Of a stretch of 12,792 nt of DNA, positions 1 to 8,389 are shown one piece after another. The stretch covers positions 1-12,792 of the forward strand of contig CAJVPP010003035.1 of the NCBI GenBank assembly GCA_910592005.1, written 5' to 3'. Each line of letters begins with the position of its first letter. Positions within the stretch are counted from its first letter, which is position 1. Both the position numbers and the translations under genes were made by a program. Source of the DNA: Funneliformis mosseae. Its lineage: Eukaryota; Glomeromycota; Glomeromycetes; Glomerales; Glomeraceae. Under the pieces are notes generated by a model. It saw only the letters and a program-made list of their open reading frames with translations. It did no database searches and was not told the DNA's origin.

Positions 1-113
1 TAGATAGAAATTTTTGTACTCTCTCATTTGTAATTTGTAATCCTTTTTTACTTTACTTTTAATAAAGATTGTGCAAAGCTACCGCACGTAAAAAAAAAAA
101 AAAAAAAAAAAAA
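1..113 (+). mobile_element. 3' end of a retroposed polyadenylated sequence
   Basis: This looks like the tail of a retrotransposed RNA, either a LINE 3' end or a processed retrocopy. The sequence shows AATAAA at 61-66, then 23 bases, then an uninterrupted run of 24 A (90-113). That is the spacing of a polyadenylation signal and its poly(A) tail. The tract ends abruptly, and within a few bases the reading frame of an unrelated hAT transposase begins, so the retroposed copy appears to have inserted into the hAT element. The 5' part and the upstream target-site duplication lie outside the window, so the source cannot be named. No protein is recognised in the 89 bases before the tail. A chance A-tract is the alternative. 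Confidence 0.6.
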
Positions 114-117
114 TTAA

Positions 118-261
118 CTGATAAACTACTTTATTCAAGCTACAAGTGTTTCAGTAGAACGAATATTTTCTGGTGGAGCTGATTTAGTAGCAACAAAAAG
201 AAGCAGCCTTAAAATACATATTATTTGTGCGTGTATGTGTTTGAAATCTTGGTGGGCATGA
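118..261 (+). pseudogene. hAT-family transposase, C-terminal dimerisation fragment
   Basis: This is a fragment of 47 codons ending at TGA 259-261. It carries the conserved C-terminal dimerisation signature of hAT transposases. ATSVSVERIFSGGADL is followed by VATKRSSL and ends with MCLKSWW, matching the usual pattern AT(S)-x-x-x-ER-x-FS then KR-x-x-L and a terminal CLKSW. The domain holds the transposase oligomer together for cut-and-paste transposition. The frame is blocked upstream by a TAA at 115-117 and a 24-base A-tract, so the RNase H-like catalytic core and zinc finger are absent here and the fragment cannot act alone. The sequence up to 534 fits the 3' untranslated and terminal region of the same transposon. 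Confidence 0.85.
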
Positions 262-534
262 AAGTGATTTAGACTGGTCAATTTTAATTGAATAAATAAA
301 AACATTATTAAAATATAACTTGTCAATTAATTTTACTATTGTTTTGCTGAACTTAATAAAATTCATATAAATTCAGTTTAACCTGGATTATTCAAATCAA
401 ATTACAGTTGGGTTGAGTCGAGTTCAGGTTACATAGTTAACTGACCCAAAAATTCGAGTCAGGTTATATGAATATTCGAGTCAAGTTCGAACATCCCCTC
501 AAACCAGACCTAACCCGACCCATACAGAGCACTA
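262..534 (+). mobile_element. 3' noncoding and terminal region of the hAT element
   Basis: This non-coding stretch joins the hAT transposase fragment to a sharp boundary at about 534. AATAAA at 291-296 could serve as its polyadenylation signal. From about 405 to 500 the sequence repeats short GAGTC/GTTC/GGTTA words (for example TTCGAGTCAGGTTATATGA and TTCGAGTCAAGTTCGAAC), typical of hAT subterminal repeats. Read inward from 534 on the minus strand, the end begins TAGTGCTCTGTATGGGTCGG, which fits the loose hAT terminus rule YARNG. On the other side, at 535, a Helitron helicase reading frame resumes in mid-gene, which supports the boundary. The 8 bases after it (CTTTTACA, 535-542) would be the target duplication. 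The left end is outside the window, so neither the inverted repeat nor the duplication can be confirmed. Confidence 0.65.
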
Positions 535-3500
535 CTTTTACAGTTCTTGATACGCTGAAGCCTGTCGAATGTGAACTGTTTAAAGCATATATCATTAAGT
601 GACTGAACTTATAACACTAAAATAAATGAAAAACTTGTGGCAAATTCTTTATTTCTAAGGTCTATTTTCACTTTTGTTATTATTAGTCTTTGACTCTTAT
701 ATACTGTAATGGCTTACGCAAGGTATATAGGTACCTGAAGTTGAGAATACGCTGTACTATTTTTATCTTCCCAGATATGTTTTACTGGTACAATCGGTAC
801 AACTTTTTTCCCTTCTAAGGTTGTGATGGTAATTCCTTCGTATATATCAAATCTATGAAAACTGCTATAGGAAGTAAAGGTGACCTCTGTTCCCCAAACA
901 GAATATCTTCAATTGTTCCTATTGCTCCGTTTACTAATCTGACTTCAGTCCATAAATTTGCCGTTAATATAATGTGTGATCCTTTTGCCAGTAACAGTTT
1001 GGCTTCAAGTCCTTTTGCTACGTCTGAGTTAGCTCTTTTAGCCTCGCATCTACCAGTGTATACTGCATGTATTTTGACTACTGGCTGATTTAACGATTGA
1101 AGCATCTTTATATTAATTCTATCTATGTCAGCTCACGTGGTTAGAATCAAAATGGAGTCTGAAAATCAATCCCATTTTGAGCGACTGAGTTTTTCTTCAA
1201 ATTGGATGCCAAGTCTCTGCCAATCATTGAAGCTGCTGTCTCCTTCACGCAACTTTAAAAATATGTCTTAAAAGCTCTATTGCTCTTCAGTTTCACCTGA
1301 TTGATGTTATATGATGTCAAGTTTATATACCTCTCTGAATTGTTTGTATGCTGTTATCCTATCATTAGATATTGTATCATGTGATGTGTTACTAGCATAT
1401 ATTAGAAGGTCAAGAACTGGTGGGAGCCGCCAAAATCTCTAAACAGTATGATAGATCATTTACCAAATGCTTCATTTTTATTTTCAGAAAATGCTTCTCT
1501 TAACCGTACATCAATTAAAGTAAGCATTCGACGTCTAATCATACTTTTCTCGTTGATAATAAGGTAAGTCATATTTTGTAATCATTCTTGTAGTTGTTTC
1601 AGCTGGCTGCTATCTAACTCGAAGTTTTTATTGTTGTTGAGTATAGGTATAGATAACATTGAGTGAATTGTCATTCTGTTTATGTTAAATGCTGCGATTT
1701 CTGTGAGTGCGATCACCTGTACTGGCATTTTTGCTTCATTTTCTGCCATGATGTTAAGTTACTTCCTTATTGTCCTAATAAGATAAAACTTTTCTGTTCC
1801 TGCAGTGCCCATAATTATTATTCTTAATGCTTCTACCTGATTACCTATGAGTATGCTATTATAATGTGATTCAATTCGATTAAATATTATTCTTTGATTT
1901 TTGTTTAAGGTATTAAAATTGGCTAAATCATCATCATTTCCTTTACCTCCGCTTATTCTATTTATTAATGCTTATCACATGAATTCGCTAACCATTGAAA
2001 TGTTATTATGAGAATAATTCTGTTGAGCATTATTAATCCAGTCGTGATTTTGGTTTATGTCACGTGTTTTGAGATCAGACTGGCTGTTGATTTTTACTTT
2101 TGGGCTATTTCCACAAGATACATCCAGTCATATCTATACTCTTCATAATTGTCTTCTTCTTCCATCTTATTCTGACTGTCATCATCACTGAATTCTACTT
2201 CTTTGCTTATGTGATTGCTAAGCAGATCATTTAGTTCATGATCTATCATATCGCTATATTGCCAATAAACTGTGGACCATAGAATAGTGCTATTTCTGTT
2301 TAATTCTTGTATACTCTGATACTGAATGTGAAGTAATACCTTTATCCTGCAAAAATCCTCCCACTAGTCTCCGTCACAAATTGGTGATAGTCATGGCCAT
2401 ATCCTAACAATATTTTCTTTCTTGCATTCTTCCAATTCCCGTTAACGAATTTGTGTATTAGGTATAACCTAAAAAGCAAAAATCCTTCGAGCTCTTCTAG
2501 CTGATTTCAATATTTTTTTAGGTTAGACTGTATTATACATCCTATTTCATTACTAAAATCATCACCATTTTCATTACCAGTTTCTTGAATCCACCTGGGT
2601 GTTTCCTCGTTGATATTTAGTGAGACAAATAATCGACTAGAGTGATAAAGTGGAATACTAAGCAGGAGATGTCATGTTTCCTGAGCTGATATATCTCTTT
2701 TCGTAATGCTATTAAAAAGAAGTTTTTGTATTAATGAAAGTGAAAAATCATCAGGATTACTGTTGTTGAGAATTTGATTGAAAATTTCTGAAAATGTCGT
2801 TAATCTTGATTCTACTTTATTAGCATATTTAGAGATATACTGTAGAGCCGTATGAATGCTAAGTATTGGTTTAAGATTCACATTTGCATGCCATTCCTGC
2901 AGTTGTAAGCAGTTGTGAGGATTGATGTAAGGATCATTCCTTTTTGTCATCAGCTCTAGTATCCTAATTATGATCATCGCATATGACTGTATGATCGATA
3001 ATATCTTTTGGATATCTGAACCTACATGCCTGCTAATCTTTGTTGATGTGAATGTAATATGAAGGACTACATTATGTATGACATTGCAATTTGTTGATAA
3101 GTTCTATGTAATCTTATAAATTGTCATCAATTTCATTTCGACTTTTTTGAAATGAATGATGATTTAGTATAGCTGCATTGATATCTGGATTAACTGTAAT
3201 AACTAATGAGTCTATATACTATATTACATTGTTCATCAAAACTTCATTTTCCTTTATTTGAGTCCAGTCAATTATAGGTGCATTCCGTATCTTTCCTATT
3301 CTATAAATATGTACGCTTCCCCTATATTGCTATTCATATTGGAACTACCAGTTTTTTAAATTCCATTGTAATACTAATACATCATTAAGGAAATTCTCAA
3401 ATCTTCTATTAAAGAACCAGGCTGCTATATGTGAGTTGTCAATAATGTTCTGTTATCATTGTTTAGCTGATTCTGCTTCATCCCTAATGTTTTCACTATT

Positions 3501-5171
3501 CAGCATTAAGTTGTGTAATTTAGGCTAATACAAATCTGCCGCATTAGAGGTAAAAAATATTAAACCTTGATGTTCAATTTGCTTTATAAAATCTTACAAT
3601 TTATTTCTTCGTACTATCTAGAACTGCTGAGATTCTCGTAATCCTTCCCCATATCTCATAATCTTATCGGCTAATTGTTTTTCACTATTACTTATCATTT
3701 TCTGAATGTCTGTAATATTGAGTTGTTCATTCCTTAAATTTTGTTTCATATATTCTCTCTTCTTGCAATACTTTTCATCTCATTATAGAGTTTAATGCAA
3801 AGTATCTCCAATGTGTATGCTGGGCAAACCTTCCATCTTTGTACTAAATTAAATATTTAAAATACTCAGCAGGTTTAATATCCTTAGGACATTCTGAATG
3901 AAGATCTTCACATCTATATAGATAAAGCATTAGAAATGCTCTCGCTATATAGCTGGATATTTGAAATTCATTTATAGGTATACCGTCAATTTCTGACTAT
4001 AGCAATATTGGATTGTTGCTTAGACACGATTGAGTATATCATTAATAGCAATACCTTCCTAATGTTTGAAAGGGATGCAGGTACGAAAGTGTATGATATT
4101 GATTCGTCTCTGATTTCGTCATTATCAGAGTGATTCTCATCGGTTATTTGATTATTCTGAATCTGTGGGAGCTGGTCAATGATAGATCCGTTTTCTGGTA
4201 AGCGTTAGAAAATTTTATTATCAATAATTATATTTTTGTAATAATAGTTGTTTACTTTTAGCTATAATAGTACATTGCCAACTCTATCTCGTTATATGGT
4301 AAAATCTCTGAAAGCTTTTGTATCATTTGCTGATTGACGTCTTACCACAAGTACATCCAGTGACAATGGGTGCCTTAGAAGCTAATTTGTGAATTCTTAG
4401 ATATCTTGTGAAAAGTTTATGACATTTCTCCTGTACCCATTTTATCCTTTCCGTAGTCTATATACTGTCATTATCGTGAAAACTTGTACTATAAGCATTT
4501 CTTCAATTTCTGTGAGCCCTTGAAGTTCTTCTGATACATCTTTCAGATCCATATTATTTTCTGCTATAAACTTTTTGATAAATGCCTTTTCTATATAGTA
4601 ATGATGGTACTCTCCCTTTATAAGCGTCATCAAAGGTATTCGCTTATTACACGTGAGATAATAATTATACTGAATGTTCTTCATCTTGTTTCTGAATTTC
4701 ATTAAAATATGGTGTTAGTCCTCACTAATTGTTGTAGCTGAAATTGATTTATCAGGTATGATTGTATTATCATTGTCTTTTTGAGTTATTTCTTGACGCA
4801 CTGTAGTTTTGTGACATTTTTGTTCTACAACACTCATTTCTATTCTTTGTTCTATTTCATTTCTTTGTAATTGTTCCGATACCTCTTGATATTTTTTCTG
4901 CTTACTTTGAGACTTACGTTTATGTTCATTTCATAGTTAATACGCAATTCACGTTCTTCAAATATCTTTGTAGATTTTTTTGACTTCTTAGGATACGCAT
5001 ATTTGTAAGTTATGCTTCCTGTTCTTCAACTGTTTCATCTACTCTTCTTTAACGTTTTAATTCACATTCCTGTTTAAGATATGTTTTTCGTTGTTCAAGT
5101 CCTTCATGATTTTTACTGTTACGTTTTCAGATTATTTTAGGATTAATAGAGTTAGTATTTGAATCATTCAT
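535..5171 (-). pseudogene. Decayed Helitron Rep/Pif1-helicase gene
   Basis: These are remains of one long Helitron transposase, a fusion of an HUH-type Rep nuclease and a Pif1-like (SF1B) helicase for rolling-circle transposition. Reading from 5171 downward, the sequence shows: a charged Q/E/K-rich, probably coiled-coil N-terminus starting MNDSNTNSINPK; a segment with ELQGLTEIEEMLI (4442-4702); the block GIPINEFQ then KPAEYFKYL (about 3980-3850); the Rep metal-binding site in the context RGSVHIYR (HIY at 3303-3311, where the family has H-hydrophobic-H); the catalytic tyrosine motif YISKYANK (2816-2839), fitting YxxxYxxK; RDISAQET (near 2672-2695); helicase motif I as GTAGTEKF (1786-1809); motif II as IINEKSM (1537-1560); GSHIILTANLWTE and LVNGAIGTI (about 900-990); and motif VI as TVYKSQRL (684-707). 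Many in-frame stops and several frameshifts (one near 845-855) make it non-functional. The frame ends at FDRLQRIKNCK, where the hAT begins. Helitron 5' TC and 3' CTRR ends were not located. Confidence 0.9.
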
Positions 5172-5376
5172 TTTATATTGCACTTTGATTGATATCAAAT
5201 GGATGAAATATTATAATTTGATCTTTATTAATTTTATTAATTTATTTTGATTTTGTATATTATCTGAGCAATTTAAATACATGCTCTAAACTATTTATCC
5301 TCCCAAATTATATCTCTAAAAAAACCAAATCAATATTACTGAACCAATCCGACCAGTTAATATTGATATATTGATA
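5172..5376. other. AT-rich leader between Helitron start and SINE-like block
   Basis: This stretch separates the first Met codon of the Helitron protein (5171) from the 15-bp repeat flanking the neighbouring retroposon. It should contain the Helitron 5' end if that survives, but several A/TC junctions exist and I cannot choose one. It holds a short imperfect tandem of the word ATATTGAT (5361-5388, running just into the adjacent repeat) and an 8-bp inverted repeat GTTAATAT (5356-5363) with ATATTAAC (5383-5390). No coding sequence is visible. Confidence 0.4.
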
Positions 5377-5391
5377 TATGATATATTAACT
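5377..5391. repeat. Left copy of 15-bp target-site duplication
   Basis: TATGATATATTAACT occurs here and again at 6150-6164, exactly bracketing the SINE-like block. The last T could belong either to the duplication or to the T-run that is the element's A-tail on the other strand. Confidence 0.75.
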
Positions 5392-6149
5392 TTTTTTTTA
5401 ACTTAGATTCTAGTGATCAGTCGCTCAAATTTCCTAACTCTGCAGCTCATATGTCTGATATGTCATTGTATCCAAAAACAAGTCCCTTCTGGCTACATTT
5501 AAAGCTGATCTGAACTGCCAAAATACTAGCCTTCGCAACTGGCTATATATCCTGAATGCCATATAGCTAACCTCTAATACGGTTAATATAAAGGATTCTG
5601 GCTAATTACTGGAAAGAGAAATCTTTTATCAACCTAATTCAGAATAGCTGTCTGACATAGTTAATACGCTCAGACTGTCAAAATCACCCTAAGAATTGAA
5701 CTCAAGCCTCTCAAACCTTAATTGATTCATAGACGTCATGGTACTTCAACTAGAAGCTACCTATAACCCACGACTCTTGTTCAATTCAAGTTATACAGCG
5801 TCTACTATTAACCTGTCATGTCTTGTTATTGGTAATAACCCCCTTGCAGATGATGCAGCACTTGCCTATTATAGGCTAGCCCTTAATACAAGTTCTGAAC
5901 TCAATCAGTTCTGTGTAATGTGATCATTTGCGTAATCATACAGGTTCATCATATTCTACAAGTATGTGATCTTCAATGCATATGGTTTGTACATATCCTA
6001 TGAAATTCATTCCCAGAATCGAACTGGTAAAACCTGCAGTAAATTAATACTGCAATCTGTACTTGGCAGGTACTGAACTAAGATCTATTATAGTGTAACC
6101 TACAATAGGGACTCATGCCTTGCAGCATAAGCTAGGAATGCCAATCCTT
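5391..6149 (-). mobile_element. SINE-like retroposon, about 760 bp
   Basis: This is a compositionally distinct block, visibly richer in G and C than the flanks, bounded by a perfect 15-bp direct repeat. On the minus strand it ends in an A-tract (T-run on plus at 5391-5399) that abuts the duplication. That is the layout left by target-primed reverse transcription. Within its first 140 bases on the minus strand lie a tRNA-like A box and B box (see separate entry). No AATAAA precedes the A-tract and no protein is recognised; a 61-codon open frame on plus (5738-5923) runs antisense to the element. The best reading is a long tRNA-derived SINE. A 5'-truncated LINE is the alternative. Short T4-T5 runs on the sense strand (opposite 6029-6032 and 5472-5476) would hinder Pol III transcription, so this copy is probably inactive. 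Confidence 0.6.
6015..6080 (-). promoter_or_regulatory. Candidate internal Pol III promoter (A and B boxes)
   Basis: On the minus strand TAGTTCAGTACC (6080-6069) resembles the A box TRGCNNAGYNGG, and AGTTCGATTCT (6025-6015) matches the B box GGTTCGANTCC at 8 of the 10 defined positions. They are separated by 43 bases, close to the spacing in tRNAs with a long variable arm. Around the B box, CCAG-TTCGATT-CTGG can pair as a T-arm. The 7-base acceptor arms do not pair, so this is not a working tRNA gene but a possible tRNA-derived head. Confidence 0.4.
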
Positions 6150-6164
6150 TATGATATATTAACT
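6150..6164. repeat. Right copy of 15-bp target-site duplication
   Basis: TATGATATATTAACT, identical to 5377-5391. It adjoins the 5' end of the minus-strand SINE-like element. Confidence 0.75.
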
Positions 6165-6194
6165 ACTATTTTGAATATTACAGTATTATTAGAG

Positions 6195-6452
6195 TTTTTA
6201 AATTAATTTTACTTTTTTTAAACAATTTTATTATTTTAAATAAATAAAAAAATAATTATATAATAAATAAATTAACTTTTGCTATTGTTATTGATCGAAA
6301 TTATAAAATAAAATTAAAAAGATATCTTACAAAATATGTTTCAAATTAATTAATTTTACTTTTTTGTAAATTTTATTATTTTATTAAATAAATAAAAAAA
6401 AATAATTACATAAGTAAATGCTATTGATCAAAATTATGAAATTAAAAAAATT
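6195..6452. repeat. Imperfect tandem duplication of about 115 bp
   Basis: Two diverged copies lie head to tail, at about 6195-6320 and 6339-6452. Shared landmarks in the same order are AAATTAATTTTACTTTTTT, TTTTATTATTTTA, AAATAAATAAAAAAA, AATAATTA-ATAA, GCTATTG and TTGATC-AAATTAT. Both copies are nearly pure A+T. They could be a local duplication or two copies of a small element. No coding potential is seen. Confidence 0.6.
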
Positions 6453-6821
6453 AACATGCTGTATTTTCTTTGACCTTTGTCACGTATTCTAATGTATGAC
6501 GTAATTGATTTTAAAATTTTTATTTTATCATGTTACATAAACTACATTATTTATTGTATTCTTGTATTATGCAGATTACATAAAAATTTAAATGTGATTT
6601 ATAGCTCCAGACTTAACAACAGTTCCCGTTTTCCTAGTAATATATTAAAATAATCTATATTTAATAGTTTTATAATTATTAAATATTACTATAAAAATTT
6701 TAAGTAACTATTAGTAAATATAAAATAAATTTTAATTATTTATTATATAAAGATAATTATTTATAATTTTTTTATTTTGATCTTAAAAATTAATTATAAA
6801 GATTTTTTATAAATATAATAA
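6453..6821. other. AT-rich gene-free stretch
   Basis: Apart from a slightly less AT-rich patch near 6460-6640, this is runs of A and T with stops in every frame. No gene, RNA or clear repeat boundary is visible before the MITE duplication at 6822. Confidence 0.6.
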
Positions 6822-6830
6822 TTTAATCAA

Positions 6831-7095
6831 GAGTAAATTTATTCATTGCATGGGTGATACTCCTTATACATCACCTTTATATATATACCTAACCCTAGCT
6901 TTAACTTTAACCTTATCCTAACTCTAATCTATGTAATACTAACATATGTGACAAATAGGATTTCACACATAAAAAAATTTCTAAGTTCCCAAAATATATA
7001 TGAAAAATAAAAAAGGGAGGGGGTGTGACATAGGTAATAAAAGGAGGTGATAAAAGGAGGCGATGATATCATGCCTGCAATGAATAAATTTATTC
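6831..7095. mobile_element. 265-bp MITE, Mutator-like type
   Basis: The left end reads GAGTAAATTTATTCATTGCA (6831-6850). The right end (7076-7095) is its reverse complement with one difference, 19 of 20 bases. Weaker inverted similarity continues inward to about 50-60 bp (TCCTT, ATCACC and TTTAT words on the left, GGAGG and GGTGATA words on the right). The element is flanked by a perfect 9-bp direct repeat TTTAATCAA (6822-6830 and 7096-7104). A 9-bp duplication and long inverted repeats beginning with G are typical of Mutator-like elements. It encodes nothing, so it must have been moved by a transposase from elsewhere. The interior holds telomere-like hexamers and a purine-rich stretch of repeated AAAAGGAGG words near 7038-7060. 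Confidence 0.8.
6888..6929 (+). repeat. Seven degenerate telomere-like hexamers
   Basis: The units are CCTAAC, CCTAGC, TTTAAC, TTTAAC, CTTATC, CTAACT and CTAATC, the last two shifted by one base. They resemble (CCCTAA)n, the C-rich strand of the common TTAGGG telomere repeat. They lie inside the MITE, so this is an interstitial tract and not a chromosome end. Confidence 0.5.
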
Positions 7096-7370
7096 TTTAA
7101 TCAATTATATAAAATTAAAATTTATTATTTATTTATAAATATTTTTTTATTTTGATTTTTATATTTTTGATTATTATTTTTTTTTATTTTATGCTTTTAA
7201 TTTAATTTACATTATTAGAATGATGAATTATAGTTAATAAGTATGTTGGATATAATATGAAATATTCTTTTTTAGTTATTTTAAATTATTATCTTAAAAT
7301 AAATTTTTTTTATAATATTAACTTTTAACTAATCTTATTAAAATAATTTAAATATATTTGAAAATATGCC

Positions 7371-7430
7371 AAGATTTCAGATATTATGTAATGGATAGAT
7401 AATATGCTAAATGTGAAAGATTTCAGATAT
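7371..7430 (+). repeat. Short direct repeat AAGATTTCAGATAT
   Basis: The 14-base word AAGATTTCAGATAT occurs at 7371-7384 and 7417-7430, 46 bases apart. A weaker third version (CAGATTCCAGACAG) follows at about 7437-7450. The surroundings are gene-free. Confidence 0.45.
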
Positions 7431-7611
7431 AGCAAACAGATTCCAGACAGAGATTATTTACTATTTTTTCAAATAATTTGTTGAAATTGATTATAAAATT
7501 GTCATGTAAAAAAACTTAAATAATGATGATTTGTTCAGTTTCTTCATTAACTGTATCTAATTAATTTGTATTTTTAAATAAATCACATACCTTTTTTGTT
7601 TTATTTATAAC

Positions 7612-7625
7612 CATAAACGTTTATG
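7612..7625. repeat. Perfect 14-bp palindrome CATAAACGTTTATG
   Basis: CATAAACGTTTATG reads the same on both strands. It could be a binding site for a dimeric regulator, but no adjacent gene is evident, and short palindromes occur by chance in AT-rich DNA. Confidence 0.3.
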
Positions 7626-7932
7626 TATCGAAGACATTATATATTGAATCAATATCCTAAGTATTATGAACGATTTATGTTTTGTAGAACAACTAGAGAT
7701 CTATCTATAATTCGTCCTGTTTCGCTTTGACGATATTTTACATATTCTTTCTTATTTGCTTGCTTTATTACTATTTATTTTATTTACTTGAGAAATCATA
7801 ATTAGTAGCTCAATCGAATGACAATTATTTTCAAATAGAAAGCTTGTTTCTACGAAATAAAAGGAAAACCGGAACATTGCAACGATGTTTATTTAGTGTT
7901 TGAGATCAGACCGATTTCTAACTGTAATATAA

Positions 7933-8052
7933 AATATTGAGAACTTTGTAAACTTATTAGTACAAAAAGCAGACAAACCTTCGATTGAACGTTTTCAAAT
8001 ATTTGCTGGAAAAGATTTGGAAAAAAAGTTAAAGTGCTACTATCACATTTAG
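7933..8052 (+). pseudogene. Possible coding remnant or terminal exon, unknown family
   Basis: This is an open frame of 39 codons between TAA (7930-7932) and TAG (8050-8052). Unlike the surrounding AT-rich sequence it reads as an ordinary mixed-composition peptide, with the stretches LLVQKADKPSIERF and QIFAGKDLEKKLK. There is no ATG. A CTAAC branch-point-like word (7918-7922) and AG at 7940-7941 could make it a last exon. The same frame further upstream (about 7880-7930) also reads sensibly apart from stops. I do not recognise the family. It may be a gene relic, or chance. Confidence 0.25.
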
Positions 8053-8340
8053 GCTTATTAATTAGATATCTTTATTTATAATTCGGTCATATTGTTTCAT
8101 AATCGTAATTATATAAAAAATAGTTAATTCATAAAGAATACTTAGAAATTATAAGTAATATCCTATCAATTATTTTTCCTTTTTCTATCACATCTCCTTT
8201 AATACATATATTATTTTGAAATTGAATCATAATTTTCTCATCTTAAAGTACACAATTTCTTTTTCAATTGTTTTTAACTGAGGTTATCGTTATACGTACC
8301 TATAAAAGAAAAAGTATAGATAAAGTAGATACGACAGAAA
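8053..8340. other. Gene-free 3' flank of the HMG-box gene
   Basis: AT-rich sequence beyond the 3' end of the minus-strand HMG-box gene. I see no gene or repeat in it. Confidence 0.5.
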
Positions 8341-8346
8341 TTTATT
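8341..8346 (-). terminator. Polyadenylation signal of the HMG-box gene
   Basis: AATAAA on the minus strand, 44 bases after the stop codon of the HMG-box gene. It fits a short fungal 3' untranslated region. Confidence 0.5.
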
Positions 8347-8389
8347 AGATTAAAGAATAAAACGTAATAAAAAGAAAAGAAAGATCTCC

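Larger units (their letters stand above)
7105..7932. other. Gene-free AT-rich stretch
   Basis: From the MITE to about 7360 this is almost pure A+T. After that it becomes less skewed and includes the direct repeat at 7371-7430 and a palindrome at 7612-7625. No open frame with recognisable coding character is visible before 7933. Confidence 0.5.

Noticed and set aside
135..366. Open frames on minus at 135-326 and 184-366
   Set aside because: They are antisense to the hAT transposase fragment and its 3' untranslated sequence.
855..1088. Open frame on plus
   Set aside because: It is the antisense shadow of the conserved helicase C-terminal segment on the minus strand.
5172..5430. Exact Helitron 5' end (TC after A) or a CTAG-type 3' end near 5412
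   Set aside because: Several equally good short matches occur in AT-rich DNA, and no terminal hairpin supports one of them.
5738..5923. 61-codon open frame on plus with ordinary composition
   Set aside because: It runs antisense within the SINE-like element, matches no family I know and can arise in its GC-richer sequence by chance.
6015..6087. A functional tRNA gene on the minus strand
   Set aside because: A and B boxes and a partial T-arm are present, but the acceptor arms do not pair and the T-stem has a mismatch. It is kept only as a tRNA-derived promoter.
6888..6929. A true chromosome end
   Set aside because: The telomere-like units are few, degenerate and lie inside a MITE with intact target duplications.
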